A program made the translations under genes and the position numbers. A stretch of DNA of 64,000 nucleotides from Viscum album. Its lineage: Eukaryota > Streptophyta > Magnoliopsida > Santalales > Viscaceae. A model generated the notes under the pieces. The model was not told the origin of the DNA. It did no database searches and was given only the letters and a program-made list of their open reading frames with translations. Shown here piece after piece: positions 1-10,871 of this stretch (the first letter of the stretch is position 1; every line of letters starts with the position of its first letter). The DNA lies in NCBI GenBank assembly GCA_963277665.1, contig OY728143.1:535404394-535468393 (forward strand), read 5' to 3'.

Positions 1-62
1 ATTACTACCAAATACACAATTATAATGACAATATTCAAAATTACATTTTACATTACAATCAA

Positions 63-3035
63 CTAAAATTCAATCAAACCTGTAAAATAATTTGACCACT
101 CCACTTGTAATTTTTTGATGTCTTCAGCAGTATAGGGCGGAGGGTCATCAAAAATCTACAAATGAAAAGGATAGTAGTTAACGTGTATAATGAATAAATC
201 AAATTGAAATATTATGGAAATGTTTATGAGGAAATCTTACCATGTCAAAATTCACAACTATCCCAGTTTTTATTATTTCATACATAAATCTTAACATATA
301 ATATCCATATTCGATGACGCCTTGTTGTTCATAACAATTCTGTTTTAATGAGTGTAAATTCAATATATTATTATTATGTAATAAATCAAAAAGTACAAAT
401 TATAAATGGATATTTACCTTCACATTTAGATATTTGATCTTTGCTCTCCTTTTCTTTGTGTTTTTTTTAAAGTAGGCCCATCCCCTATTAGAAAATAATA
501 CGAATGGGGTAAATTTAAAATTCATTATAATATATAAAACTATTGAGAAATTGAAACTTAATTTTCCAATATATTCTTAAAACTTTCACGAACATAATCA
601 CGGACAGAGAATATCAATTAAAGTGCTTTCTCCCTTGGTCAAAAACCCCCTAACATCCAATGATCACTGATAAAACTAAATTTAACGTTAGTGGTTTTTT
701 ATGTTAAAAGATAATTAACTCTTTGAGAGAGATGTGTTTCATACCTCTCACAAAAAGGAATCATCCAACATTGTGTGACTATATTCTTTTCAAGTCTTTC
801 AGCAATATAAAGAATTCCTTGATCCTCATCTAATGCACATGCTTAAGGGGAAATCATTTTTGGTTCCATGAATCCATATACAACTGTCAGCTCATTCCTA
901 TCACAAATTTTATAAAGATACCTAATACAAAACAGACATAAGTATACATTTTTAATAAATATAACGTAGGGTAAATGTGTTAAGACTTACATGGAAAAAA
1001 ATTCACCACGTTGATGCCCAACTTATTTCTAGTAAAAAGCTCCATGATATCATTTTTCATAATCCCCACACTTATTTCACATCCAAAAACACGATCTTCT
1101 ATTGGAAACTCATAATGACCCGCCAACAAATTTGAATATCTTGACAATCTTTCAAGACTAATAGAATATGTATCTGATGTCATATCCATTTGTCTTTGTT
1201 GTTGTCTATACAGTATTTCTTTACCTTTGACGTATTCCTGTAGAAATAAATTGAAAAATATATTAGTTTTCCAATGATAAAACAACATTAATAAAAAAAA
1301 TAAAATAAAATATATAACATTCAAACCTCTATGGTAATGAGTCGAAGAAGACTGGATCGCCAAATTAAAAAATGGTCGATACGATGTACAACTGTCACCA
1401 CCTCATCTGTAAGTAATGGTACCTGAGCTGATCTATCTATAATATCCTATACAGTGACCCTCTGATTCTATACCACTAATTGTTGATGATGATACGTATC
1501 TCCTATACAATATACTAACCCATATTATACTATATGATGTTGAGAATCATCAACATACAACTCGAAATAAGTAGCAATATTTGGTGGTGGAGTACGATAG
1601 AAAATGGGGTCCGCGGGCTGAGGTGGGGGAGTGGGAGCTACTGGCGGAGGTGGAGGATAAAAAATGGGGTTTGTAGGGGGAGGTGGAGGAGTGGGAGCTG
1701 CAGTCTGAAATTATCTTTGCATGTATGCAAACATGGACTGCACTGATTCTCTAATCATATCCTTCATCGTCGCATTAATATTATGAACTTCATCCTCCAT
1801 GGATTCTATTTTTTTTACAAACCCCCTCAACGTTAGAAGTAGAAGAACATGTCAATACTTTTATTACTAATACACCTGTCGGATATCCTATTACACAACC
1901 AGGATGTTAGGGTTTTCTCAATGATACAGATAAAGTATCTTCCCTCCCAGTAGCTGTAAATGTCCCCTGTGAACTCTGCTCCTCAAAATAGTCCTATATT
2001 AATTAATTTAACATTTCTATAATGATTGAAATTATATGAAGAAAATAGTTAACATAAATAAACAAAATTGATATCTTACAATCCTCTAATCTATGATTCT
2101 TAGTTCTTCTGAAAGATATTTCACTTTTTTCCCTTCCAAGCTCTCTTCCATTTTTCTTGTCTAGATGGAGGGGATGGAGGGACCACCTATCCAGAGCTTG
2201 AAGACTCAGATATTAGTTGTTGAAATTTTTCTGCCATCATTTGTTCTTCGAAAAATACATACCCTTCTTGAGATAAACTATGAGGGTATACATTTCTAGA
2301 TTGGATCTCCTGATGAGATTTCCTTGTTTGCTGTAAATTAAGAATAAGAAATCATTAACAAAACATTAATAAGAGAATTTATATTAGAATGATTATAAAA
2401 GTTTACATTTCCCTCACAAAAAATGACTCGTTTATTCTATTTTAAAAATTAAATATCCATGTTTCTTCATCTATAAAAGGATATATACGACATGGATTGT
2501 CATGACTTTTATGACCATAAGTTAAATCAGATGAGAGGGTTGATTTGAATTCCCTCTATCTCCTGGTATCCAACGATAAGTATTTCTTCTTGACTCCTCC
2601 AGTGTCAGGAATACCAAATTTCATCTGATAATGAAGTGGTTAAAAATATTATATGTAGTAGAAACATTTAAAGAATATTTAAACAATAGAAAAAGATCTT
2701 ACCAAAATCGTCTCCCACAACTGAGAGATTATCACTTTATCCACACTTCTCCAGTCATCATACAGAATGCTTAATTTTCTCTTAGCCTGAGGTGCTACAA
2801 AACTCTTAAAATCTTTTTCATTTGGACATCTAGGAATATCATCATCATCAAACTCAATGACTATCCTCTGATCCTGCATATAGGCAAGTGATAATTTTGG
2901 TAAACGTGTGCACCCACGTTTACCAACCTTTGAAATCTTTGTCGTAATAGGAGCATGTGAATGTTCCTCGAAAGAGGTATGACCAATATGCTCATCTCAA
3001 GAATCAAGTGGTTGATCAAATGAATGATATGTCAT
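63..3035 (-). pseudogene. CACTA second protein: Transposase_24-like region, proline-rich linker and Ulp1/C48-like C terminus, degraded
   Basis: Exon-like pieces read from right to left. The putative start is at 3035. A well-preserved Transposase_24-type block follows (2679-2940, containing IPRCPNEKDFKSF and LYDDWRSVDKV). Then come a block with PHSLSQEGY (about 2290), the short motif GREDTLSVSL (about 1920), a proline-rich linker (1600-1720), and a segment with IDHFLIWRSSLL (about 1370). A C48 peptidase-like end follows, including HWMLGVFDQ (about 650), IEYGYYMLRFMYEI (about 270-318) and the final exon (63-158) ending SNYFTGLIEF. Plausible splice donors and acceptors separate the pieces. Such Ulp1-type domains are common in plant CACTA elements; a role in SUMO processing is inferred from the family only. 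In-frame stops and frameshifts occur, and the expected catalytic Cys is Tyr at 307-309. This is a decayed gene. Confidence 0.8.
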
Positions 3036-3149
3036 TATCCTTCAAATCAAAAAAACAAATGTTAGTTCACAAATATACATATTCAAATATTTTAATACTA
3101 CTTTAATCAGAAAATAGAAAAGTGTACTAAGTTACGTAATAGTAAACAT

Positions 3150-3245
3150 TTGTAATATGGTAAGAATGTTAAACAATGGTAAAGATGGTAAAGATGGTCA
3201 ATATGGTAAACATGGTAAACTTGGTAAACATGGTAAAGTAATTTT
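3150..3245. repeat. Short tandem repeat, ~9-bp unit related to TGGTAAACA
   Basis: About ten imperfect copies of a nine-base unit (TGGTAAACA, with TGGTAAAGA variants) lie between the two CACTA genes. A weaker echo is at 3277-3300. The tract is AT-rich and has no coding potential. It probably lies in the intergenic spacer or an intron of the transposon. Confidence 0.75.
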
Positions 3246-3467
3246 CACTAAACAAAAATAATATATATATAATTCATGTAATGGTAAACATGATAAAGTA
3301 AACTAAACAAACTTAAAACAAACAAAAACTTATACTTATTTTGTTTTAAAACATGTTTTAATAAATAAAAAAACTTACAATATCTTACATTTATTAAAAA
3401 ATAAATGTAAACAAGAAATACACATATGTTACCTGTAATTTTAGGAATGTAAAAATGGATTTTTTTT

Positions 3468-6400
3468 TCAAATTCCTTCATCATGATCGTTCCTTTTGGC
3501 ACAAACCATGTCTTCAACATGCCCATCATTATGTTCTAATAATCGTTCCATGGAAGTAGGGATCTCACATAAATCAGCATCTTCATCAAGTTCATACTCA
3601 CCAACATATTGTTTTTCCCTTGTAAAACAACATCCCACCGCATATCTAATTGATCTACTACATAGAAATTGTTTTTGCATCTATTTCCATTATAAAACAA
3701 TTAGTTGTGTCTTCCAATCTACTCAGATTAACAAGTGTCATTCCAAATTTATCGTGTCTGACACTGTTGTTATCGATAAACCATTTATAGTTAAATATAG
3801 GAACTTTAATTTTAAACTAATAAACCTCCCATATGTCGTCAATCACTCCATAATATGCACTTGATGGAGAAATTGGGTTTTTGTCCTTAGCACTCAAAAA
3901 ATGCATTGCTTCTGCAAACACCAATACACCACTATTCTGAACTGCACTTATGTTGTCTTGAGATTTTGTATGAAATGTATAGCCATTAATGTCATAATCG
4001 AACTATGTTATCACATTTAAACATGGACCAACCACTATCCATTTTAATGTCTCTGATACATCTGATCTACCAAGAAAAGTCTTTTTAATCCATGAAAAAA
4101 AATATGTTGTGATCATTCAATATCCACATTTCTTTCTTCTTTGGATGACATTGTTTCAACTCAATAATATGAAATGTGATATACGGTTGAGCATTAGCTA
4201 TGTTATTCTAGATGTATGATTATAACATATTCATATGTTCAGCTAACAATGATTTGACATTAAATCCATGAATCCCCTTTCCCCCATTATTAACTCGGCC
4301 ATGGCGAGATGGAGGCAAACCTATGTGTTGCCCCACAACCAAGTAGCTCGTACAAAACTCTGCTACCTCCTCAGAAATATACTTTTCAATAATGGAGGCT
4401 TCAGGTCGATATGGATTTTTATGATACCCCTTTAATATTTTCATATACCTTTTAAAAGGATACATCCAACAAAGATATACAGGTCCACAAAGCTTTATTT
4501 ATCGAACCAGATGAATCATTAAATGCACCATTATATCAAAAAAAGTTCGAGTAAAATACATTTCCAATTGAAAAAGTATAAAAATTGCATCCTTTTCCAA
4601 AATGTTCAAAGAATTCACATCAATGACCTTGTTACAAATTGAATTGAAAAAATAACACAACTTCATTATAGTCTTTCTAACACGAATGGGAAATATTCCA
4701 CGCAATGAAACTGGTAGAATTTGTTGCATCATGACGTGACAATCATGTGATTTCATACCTATCAACATTAAGTCCTTCAATGAGACAAAATTTTTTACAT
4801 TTAAAGAATATCCTTGAGGAACTTTGATATCATGAAGACACTGAAAAAACAAAATTTTCTCCCTCTTTGATAATGTATGACAAGCCAAGGGAAGAAATGT
4901 TCATCTTCCTTTAGGAGTTGGAGCTAAATCCAAACGTATTCCCCTTGATATTAAGTCTAATTATGCATTTAACCCATCTTTTGTCTTTCCTTTAATATGT
5001 AACAATGTTCCAATAAAAAATCACAGATATTCTACTCCACGTGCATGACATCAATATTATATTTAACTTCATGATACTTCCAATATGGTAGCTCAAAAAA
5101 TATTGACCTTTTCTTCCAAATATGTCTATCATTACCAGATTTCTATGTCTTTCCCAATGTCACATCAAGGTTTTTCACCCTCTCAAAGTACAGATCAGGG
5201 GATAATGGCATTGGAGTAGTATCAAATTATTGTGAGCCATTGAATTCCTTATTCAGTCTTCTGTAAAGGTGCTCCATAAGCAAAAACATTCGATGACCCA
5301 TATACACTGTTTTCCTCCCATGATGCAATTGACAATATAACGTCTGTTGTTTGCAAATTGGACATGATTTATGCCCTTTAACACTGTATCCAGACAAATT
5401 TCCATATGCTGGGAAGTCATTTATAGTGAACAGAATCACTGAATACAGTTGAAAATATTCCAATTGATAAGAATCATACACCCTAATACCATCAACTAAT
5501 AACAGTTTCAAATTATCAATCAACGGTGAAAAGTAAACATAGATATCATTACCGGGTTGCTTTGGACTAGATGTCAATATACTCAACATGACATATTTGG
5601 ACTTCATACAAACATCAAGAGAGGGGTTGTAAATTACCAATAAAATAGGCCATGAACTATGTGTGCTACTGAGGGTTCGGTATGGATTCATTCCATCAGT
5701 GCACAACCCTAGTCTGAGATTTCTAATTTCATTTCCAAATGTAGAATACTGCGCATAAATTTTCTTCCATTGTAGACAATCAGTTGGATGAAATATTTTT
5801 CCATCACATACCCGCTCATCAGCATGCTATATTAACCTTTTTGAATCATGTGAATTAGCAAATAAAAGTTTGAAATGATGAATTATAGGAAGATACCAAA
5901 ATAATATTGAAGGGATGATTGTAATCTCTACATCAGCCCATGATTTTTCTTTCACCTTATACTGTGATGTCCCACATTTAGGAAACTCTGAAAAAAATTC
6001 ATATTCCTTCCTATATATAATATAGTCTTCTAGACATGCATGTATTTTCTTGTATCCCAATCCCATCAGGCATAATATTTTCTTGGCCTTGTAATGTGAA
6101 TCTGTAAGATTGTTATCTTTTGGAAGAATGTCTTTCATTAAGTGTAGCAGCTCTGTAAAACTTCTGTCACTCCATCCATGTTTCGCCTTCAGGTTAATGA
6201 ATCTTAACACTGTCAAAAAAACTGAAAAATCTATACAACCAAGATATAATGGGTTTTCATCATCCCCATATAGATTCGCAATTGTCGGTTCTATCTCAAT
6301 TTGTTCTGCTACAATATCGCGAATCATTTCTTCAATTCCATTGGAGATACCAGCTTGCTAATTATCATCATCAGTGACATTACATCCAGTTTCACCATGC

Positions 6401-6614
6401 CAAATCCAAGTCTGTAACTCGGATTAAAACCATGACAAATCAGATGATCTTTTATCTCTCGACTTTTCAGCTTCTTCATATTCAAACACTTCAGGCATGG
6501 ACAGAAAAATATGTCACTACTTGGAACATTTCGTTTAGAAAATTCCAAAAAGGCATCAACACCTTCCTCTTATTCATTTCTCATTCGATGTGTTGTAATC
6601 CAACTTCAACTCAT
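3468..6614 (-). pseudogene. TNP2-type CACTA transposase, pseudogene
   Basis: This gene encodes the main transposase of the CACTA element, which acts in the nucleus on the terminal and subterminal repeats. The likely start is at 6614 (MS, stop, SWITTHRM). Domains in order: transposase-associated N terminus with CPCLKCLNMKKL and DHLICHGF (6430-6560); TNP2 core with GWSDRSFTELL, GYKKIHACLEDY and CGTSQYK (5930-6200); the same domain continuing with WPILLVIYNP, INDFPAYGNLSGYSVKG and HGRKTVYMGHR (5260-5680), then RSIFFELPYW and NIDVMHVE (5040-5110); a DUF4218 block with GMKSHDCHVMMQQILP and FFDIMVHLMIHLVR (4499-4800) continuing to MYPFKRYMK (4220-4465); and a DUF4216 block with YYGVIDDIWEVY and KFGMTLVNLSRL (3700-3870). 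The reading ends NDHDEGI at 3468. Several in-frame stops and frameshifts (for example at the YR/TWIWHGE junction near 6410) break it. Confidence 0.9.
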
Positions 6615-6874
6615 TATTACCAATAACAATTATCAAAAATATATTTTTTTTAGAAAAGACAAATATGTGTTTATATGAAAAAAATCATAATTTGAATGTA
6701 AAACCATTTTGAAATATAAAACAAATCAATGCGTATTTAAAAAAATATGCCTGAATATTATTTACAAAACAAAATATAGTTATATATATCATTTTTAAAA
6801 TCCATTGAATCAAAGAAAACCATGGCACCTACATGGTTGATAGAAAATTGAAGAAAATGGATTAAACCCGAGAA
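6615..6874. other. AT-rich leader of the CACTA transposase, no gene
   Basis: These 260 bases sit between the transposase start and the C-rich minisatellite. They are strongly AT-rich with short A and T runs. I see no exon or clear splice signal; this is presumably 5' untranslated sequence or an intron of the CACTA transcript. Confidence 0.5.
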
Positions 6875-7244
6875 TCTCCCCCCACCCCCTGGACAATCCC
6901 CAAAACCCTCTGGATAGGCCCCTACCCCCTTGGACAACCCCCCCCCCCCCCCCCACACCCACCCATCCCCTTGGACAACCCCTGGACACCCCCAACCCTC
7001 TGGGAAGCCCCCCCCCCCCTGGATAGACCCCCAATCCTCTAGACAACACCCCCAACCCTCCTGGACACCACCCCCCACCCCATACCCCCTTGGAAAACCC
7101 CCTGGACACCCCCAACCCTCTGGACAGCCCCCACCCCCACCCCCCAGACAACCCCCAAAACCCTTTGGACAGGCCCCAACCCTCGTAGATAGCCACCCAC
7201 ACCCACCCACCCCCTTAGACACCCCCCCCCCCCTCGGACACCCC
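6875..7244. repeat. C-rich minisatellite, left block (continues at 19375)
   Basis: Tandem, irregular units built from CCCCCTTGGACA, CCCTGGACACCCC, CCAACCCTCTGGACA and runs of C, including 17 consecutive C at 6938-6954. The landmark CCAAAACCCT recurs at 6900, 7155, 19535 and 19752. Skipping R1 and one target-duplication copy, the spacings are about 255, 245 and 217 bases. This supports a higher-order period near 250 bases and shows that the two blocks were one array. The minus strand is G-rich with many GGG-GGGG runs and could form G-quadruplexes. Long open frames across it are compositional artefacts rich in Pro or Gly. Confidence 0.9.
7240..7244. repeat. Target-site duplication of R1, left copy (ACCCC)
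   Basis: ACCCC lies immediately left of the R1 end TATAACG and is repeated at 19375-19379 directly after the other end GTGTTACA. Five bases is the usual duplication for Ty3/gypsy integrases. Confidence 0.9.
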
Positions 7245-10200
7245 TATAACGACCCATACTTTACATACATTGTTAATACTTCAAAATTGAAGCTCACTTA
7301 TTAAAACATATGACAAAACCACAATGTACCGTATAGGTATAGTGTCTTTAGAAACTGGGAAACATAAACAACTGGTTCATAAATCTCCTACAGTGTCTCC
7401 CATTTATTTCATCATATCTAGGGTCCCTTTTAGCATATTATACTTAATATCCATCTTCCTGACCTGGGGAAAAGAAAACATAAAAGGGTGAGCTCAAATG
7501 CTCAGCAAGGGAAAATAAAGGAAATAAAAATCAGATCATATCTTTTTGAAAATCAAAACCTGCAAAAGAGATCATAATATCTTATCATGGAATAATTCAT
7601 AGAAGTGAAAATGAGATCCCCATAATCATAACATAAAACTTGAAACTTTGTGGCATGCACACATAATCATGGAAAATCATTTCTTGTTAGTCATGACTCA
7701 TTGCCAAGACTATCTTAGTGGACAAAGTCCCTTTCTGAACCGAGTTCACTCCTCGTTTCAGTCCTGTATCACTGAACCGAAATAACCTTCCGTTCCAGCC
7801 ATGTCTATCTCATGAGATATAAAATCTTTACCCAATGCATTGGAGGGAGATATAGGTCCCACCCATCTTATAATGAATCCGTTCTTATGTGTGCCACATA
7901 ATCATACATCATCGCATAACACATGTAACAAAAATGGGATTCTTGAAAAATCATGACATCATAAATCAATTCATATAAGATAAAGTAATTCATAAAAATA
8001 ATTCCATCACAACATGATCAAATCAATGTAATAATAGGGATAAAAACATAACCCTTTATTATCTTAGATGGAAAATAATTTTGATAAAACACTTGAACTC
8101 CATTCTTGAGGAAAATATCCTTTCTTCTTCAAAAACATTTTCCCTTTCATAACATGTCATACAAATTTAAAATAAAAGAAGTTGATTAAAAATAAACTTG
8201 AAAACTTGTAAAGGAATCTTCTTGGAAACAATTTTTTAAAAATCCATTCATGCCATATAAGTTAAAAAAAATGTTCTTCGTACTTTTGTCGGAAAAGTCA
8301 AAAAGTACCTCGTACGACAAAAGATTCCTTTCATACATATTACTAAAAACTCACCAAAGGGTAAAAATGGATTTAAAAAATTGTAGGTGGATGGAAATAA
8401 TATTACATTTTGATGAAACATGGATGTGGATGATAAAATACACCCCAGTAAATACTTACGAATAAACAATCTCGGATAAAAATGAGATTGTGATATTTCC
8501 CTTACCTTAAGTCCAATTTGCTTTGTACATGTCCGAAGCTCCTGTATAATGGTTTAAATAATGTTATTGACTTATTCCAGAATCATACATATTGATATGA
8601 CATCATATATGTTCATATTCTTAGCTTCTTGATTGTAATATTTCATGGTTACTTGTTACTCGGGTCTTTATTGCCTTTTGTTCTTATGCGTGTTTTGCCG
8701 AATACATTCTTATTCTTCTTTTAAGGTTATAGATTACTTATATACAGAATGGTATTAGTGTAACATATATCATATTTATTCATTCAATTCATTTATATAA
8801 TCATTATGAAATGAAGATCATGTAGAACGAGTCGCATCACATCGTGGAGACGGTATTCTGTACGTACGCACGAGTGACGATATCGTTCCTATGATCGTGG
8901 AATTGTATTGGAGTATACATATATATATTATTTCAGTATCAATATTACTTCATAATAATCATATATAGTTACTCATTACACCATTATACCCATCCTTGTA
9001 AGGTGATGGTGGAAAATAGATTACACCACGGCGTGGAGACGGTATTCCGTACGTACGCACGCGCGGTGATTTCATTTTTCCGTAGGATGGATAGAAGGTG
9101 AATTAGGGTTGTTTCATATTTATAATAACATATCAGTATGTAAGTAATACTGATGTTATTACTTTATCATGAAACAACTAAAAGAGAAGAAGTTGAAGAA
9201 GAATGAAATTGAAAAGATCGGTAATGGATATTACCTCTTCTTTGGAACGCTTCTTTGAATCCTCCACTTAGGAAACTAATATTGGTCTTTGGAGAAGATC
9301 AGGACCTATAGGATTATTCTAGGGAAGTGGAGAGGAGAAAATGGCAGGGTTTGGCCGAGCTTGAGTGCTCAAATTGGTGTGAGGAGGAGGGGGAGGAGGT
9401 GCCCTTTTATAAGGGAGGAGAGGGGCACCTTAGGAATATCTCAAAATATTATTTTATATTAAAGTCAAAATCGATTTATAATGGTTCCAAAGGGTCTTAT
9501 TTCGAAGATAAAGTGGGGATGGGTCGAAATCCTATCAACCAATAGGATTTAAACAAGTTTAGGGTATTATTTTAACCTTATCAATTAGATTTAACTCTAA
9601 GTTAATTAATTTAACTTTTACCGTGTCTTTTTGTTTTCTTTCACTATATGGTTAATACACTTACTATAACATGCCAAAAGAACCCCAAATTTTTTATTAT
9701 TAATATATATATCCTTATCTAAGTCATTTGGCCGAACCTTAGATTTTTAGGAATAAAATAACAATTAATAATATAATATTTGATTTAAAAACTATTTTGT
9801 GACAATTTTGACACTATTTGATATATGATTTTTGTGAAAGTCATAACAGAATTATATGTTCGAAAAAAGTTGATTAAATCAACAATAATATATCATAGTA
9901 ACCTATAAAATTAGTGGAATTCATAAAAAGTCTCAAATTACATTTATTTTGGTGTTTATAACATCAATTATGTCAATATTTCATTAATAAGATAATTACT
10001 GTATCATCATTGGGTCATAAATAAATTAAATTATTTAATGTCTAAAAATTACAAATAAAATACCATTATGTAGTAAATCTTTTTATCTTTCTAATGAATA
10101 TTTATAGTCGAATTTATCTTATGTATAACCCCATATTAAAAATGATTTACTTATTAAACGTTGATTTTAACTACTTTAACCCTTCTTTAAATAAATTAAT

Positions 10201-10832
10201 AATAAATGTCCTAATCTAATACAAGTGGCCCTAAATGGTCATATTTTATTCATAAGGTTGTTTTTGGTCGAATTACACTTATCCAATAGAATTAGGACAT
10301 GTGTTAGGGTAATATCATATTTACCCTTAGTTACCCTATTTACTATTAACCGCAGTAAAAATAGTAAAAAGTTACTATTCACCAAAAAATTATTTTTATC
10401 TCATTGAACAACATTTTACTTACTGATATCAACCGTGTCTGTCGGATTTTTGAAATTCCATTCACAGAAGCGGTAAAATTAAGTTTTATGCAAAATTTAG
10501 TTTTTAACCTACCACTTAGTGGTTTCACTATTCATCAAAAATTGAAAGTTTTCAGAAAAATACCAAAATTTCACCCTAGGCTAATTTCGATATTCTGAGT
10601 CCAAAAATGAAGTCCATTTTGAAAAATAAAATTTATAAAATTTCAAAAAGTGGTTATTACTATTCATAACGGCTAGTTTTAATAGCATATTATTGTTTAG
10701 TGAAACTCGGTATTGCGTACGACGCAAGCTATCGAGGAAGGTCGCGATTGCGTGTAAAGCAAGACAAGCAAGTGTTGTGTCGAAAATGATTCCTTTGATG
10801 ATTTATATAACATAAAAGTCTCGGGTGTTACA
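7245..10832 (-). repeat. R1 3' LTR
   Basis: On the minus strand it begins TGTAACACCCGAGAC (10832) and ends GGTCGTTATA (7245), that is TG...TA instead of the usual TG...CA. It holds a minus-strand TATAAAAG box at 9404-9411. It also holds a 693-base block (8544-9236) absent from both R2 LTRs, in which a CpG-rich motif containing GTACGTACGCACG occurs twice (about 8834-8881 and 9021-9070). Small plus-strand open frames here recur in the other LTRs only because the LTRs are copies; I do not regard them as genes. Confidence 0.93.
9404..9411 (-). promoter_or_regulatory. TATA box in R1 3' LTR
   Basis: Minus-strand TATAAAAG inside CCCTTATAAAAGGGC. It is conserved at equivalent places in all four LTRs of R1 and R2 (also 17945, 24769 and 32398). 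In the 3' LTR it could drive transcription outward into flanking CACTA sequence, toward the transposase remnant; that is inference. Confidence 0.6.
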
Positions 10833-10850
10833 TTCTACCCCCCTTAAAAA
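10833..10850 (-). other. R1 polypurine tract
   Basis: On the minus strand an AAGGGGGG run followed by TAGAA directly precedes the 3' LTR start TGTAACACC. This is where plus-strand DNA synthesis is primed in LTR retrotransposons. R2 has the same tract. Confidence 0.85.
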
Positions 10851-10871
10851 GAATTTCACCCTCGAAATTCG

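Noticed and set aside
1534..1746. Trp/Gly-rich open frame on the plus strand
   Set aside because: It is antisense to the proline-rich linker of the CACTA second protein.
6875..7244. Possible telomere-like C-rich repeat
   Set aside because: The units contain TGGACA and CCAACCCTCT and have no CCCTAAA periodicity.
6758..7304. Several overlapping long open frames on both strands, rich in Pro or Gly
   Set aside because: They are products of the C-rich minisatellite composition, with no domain and no start context.
9327..9545. Open frame recurring in all four LTRs (also 17892, 24692 and 32321)
   Set aside because: It spans the TATA region on the opposite strand and is shared only through LTR duplication.
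10225..10598. Small plus-strand open frames repeated near 10225, 18766, 25590 and 33218
   Set aside because: Their conservation only reflects LTR copies of R1 and R2. They are antisense to the element and have no recognisable domain.
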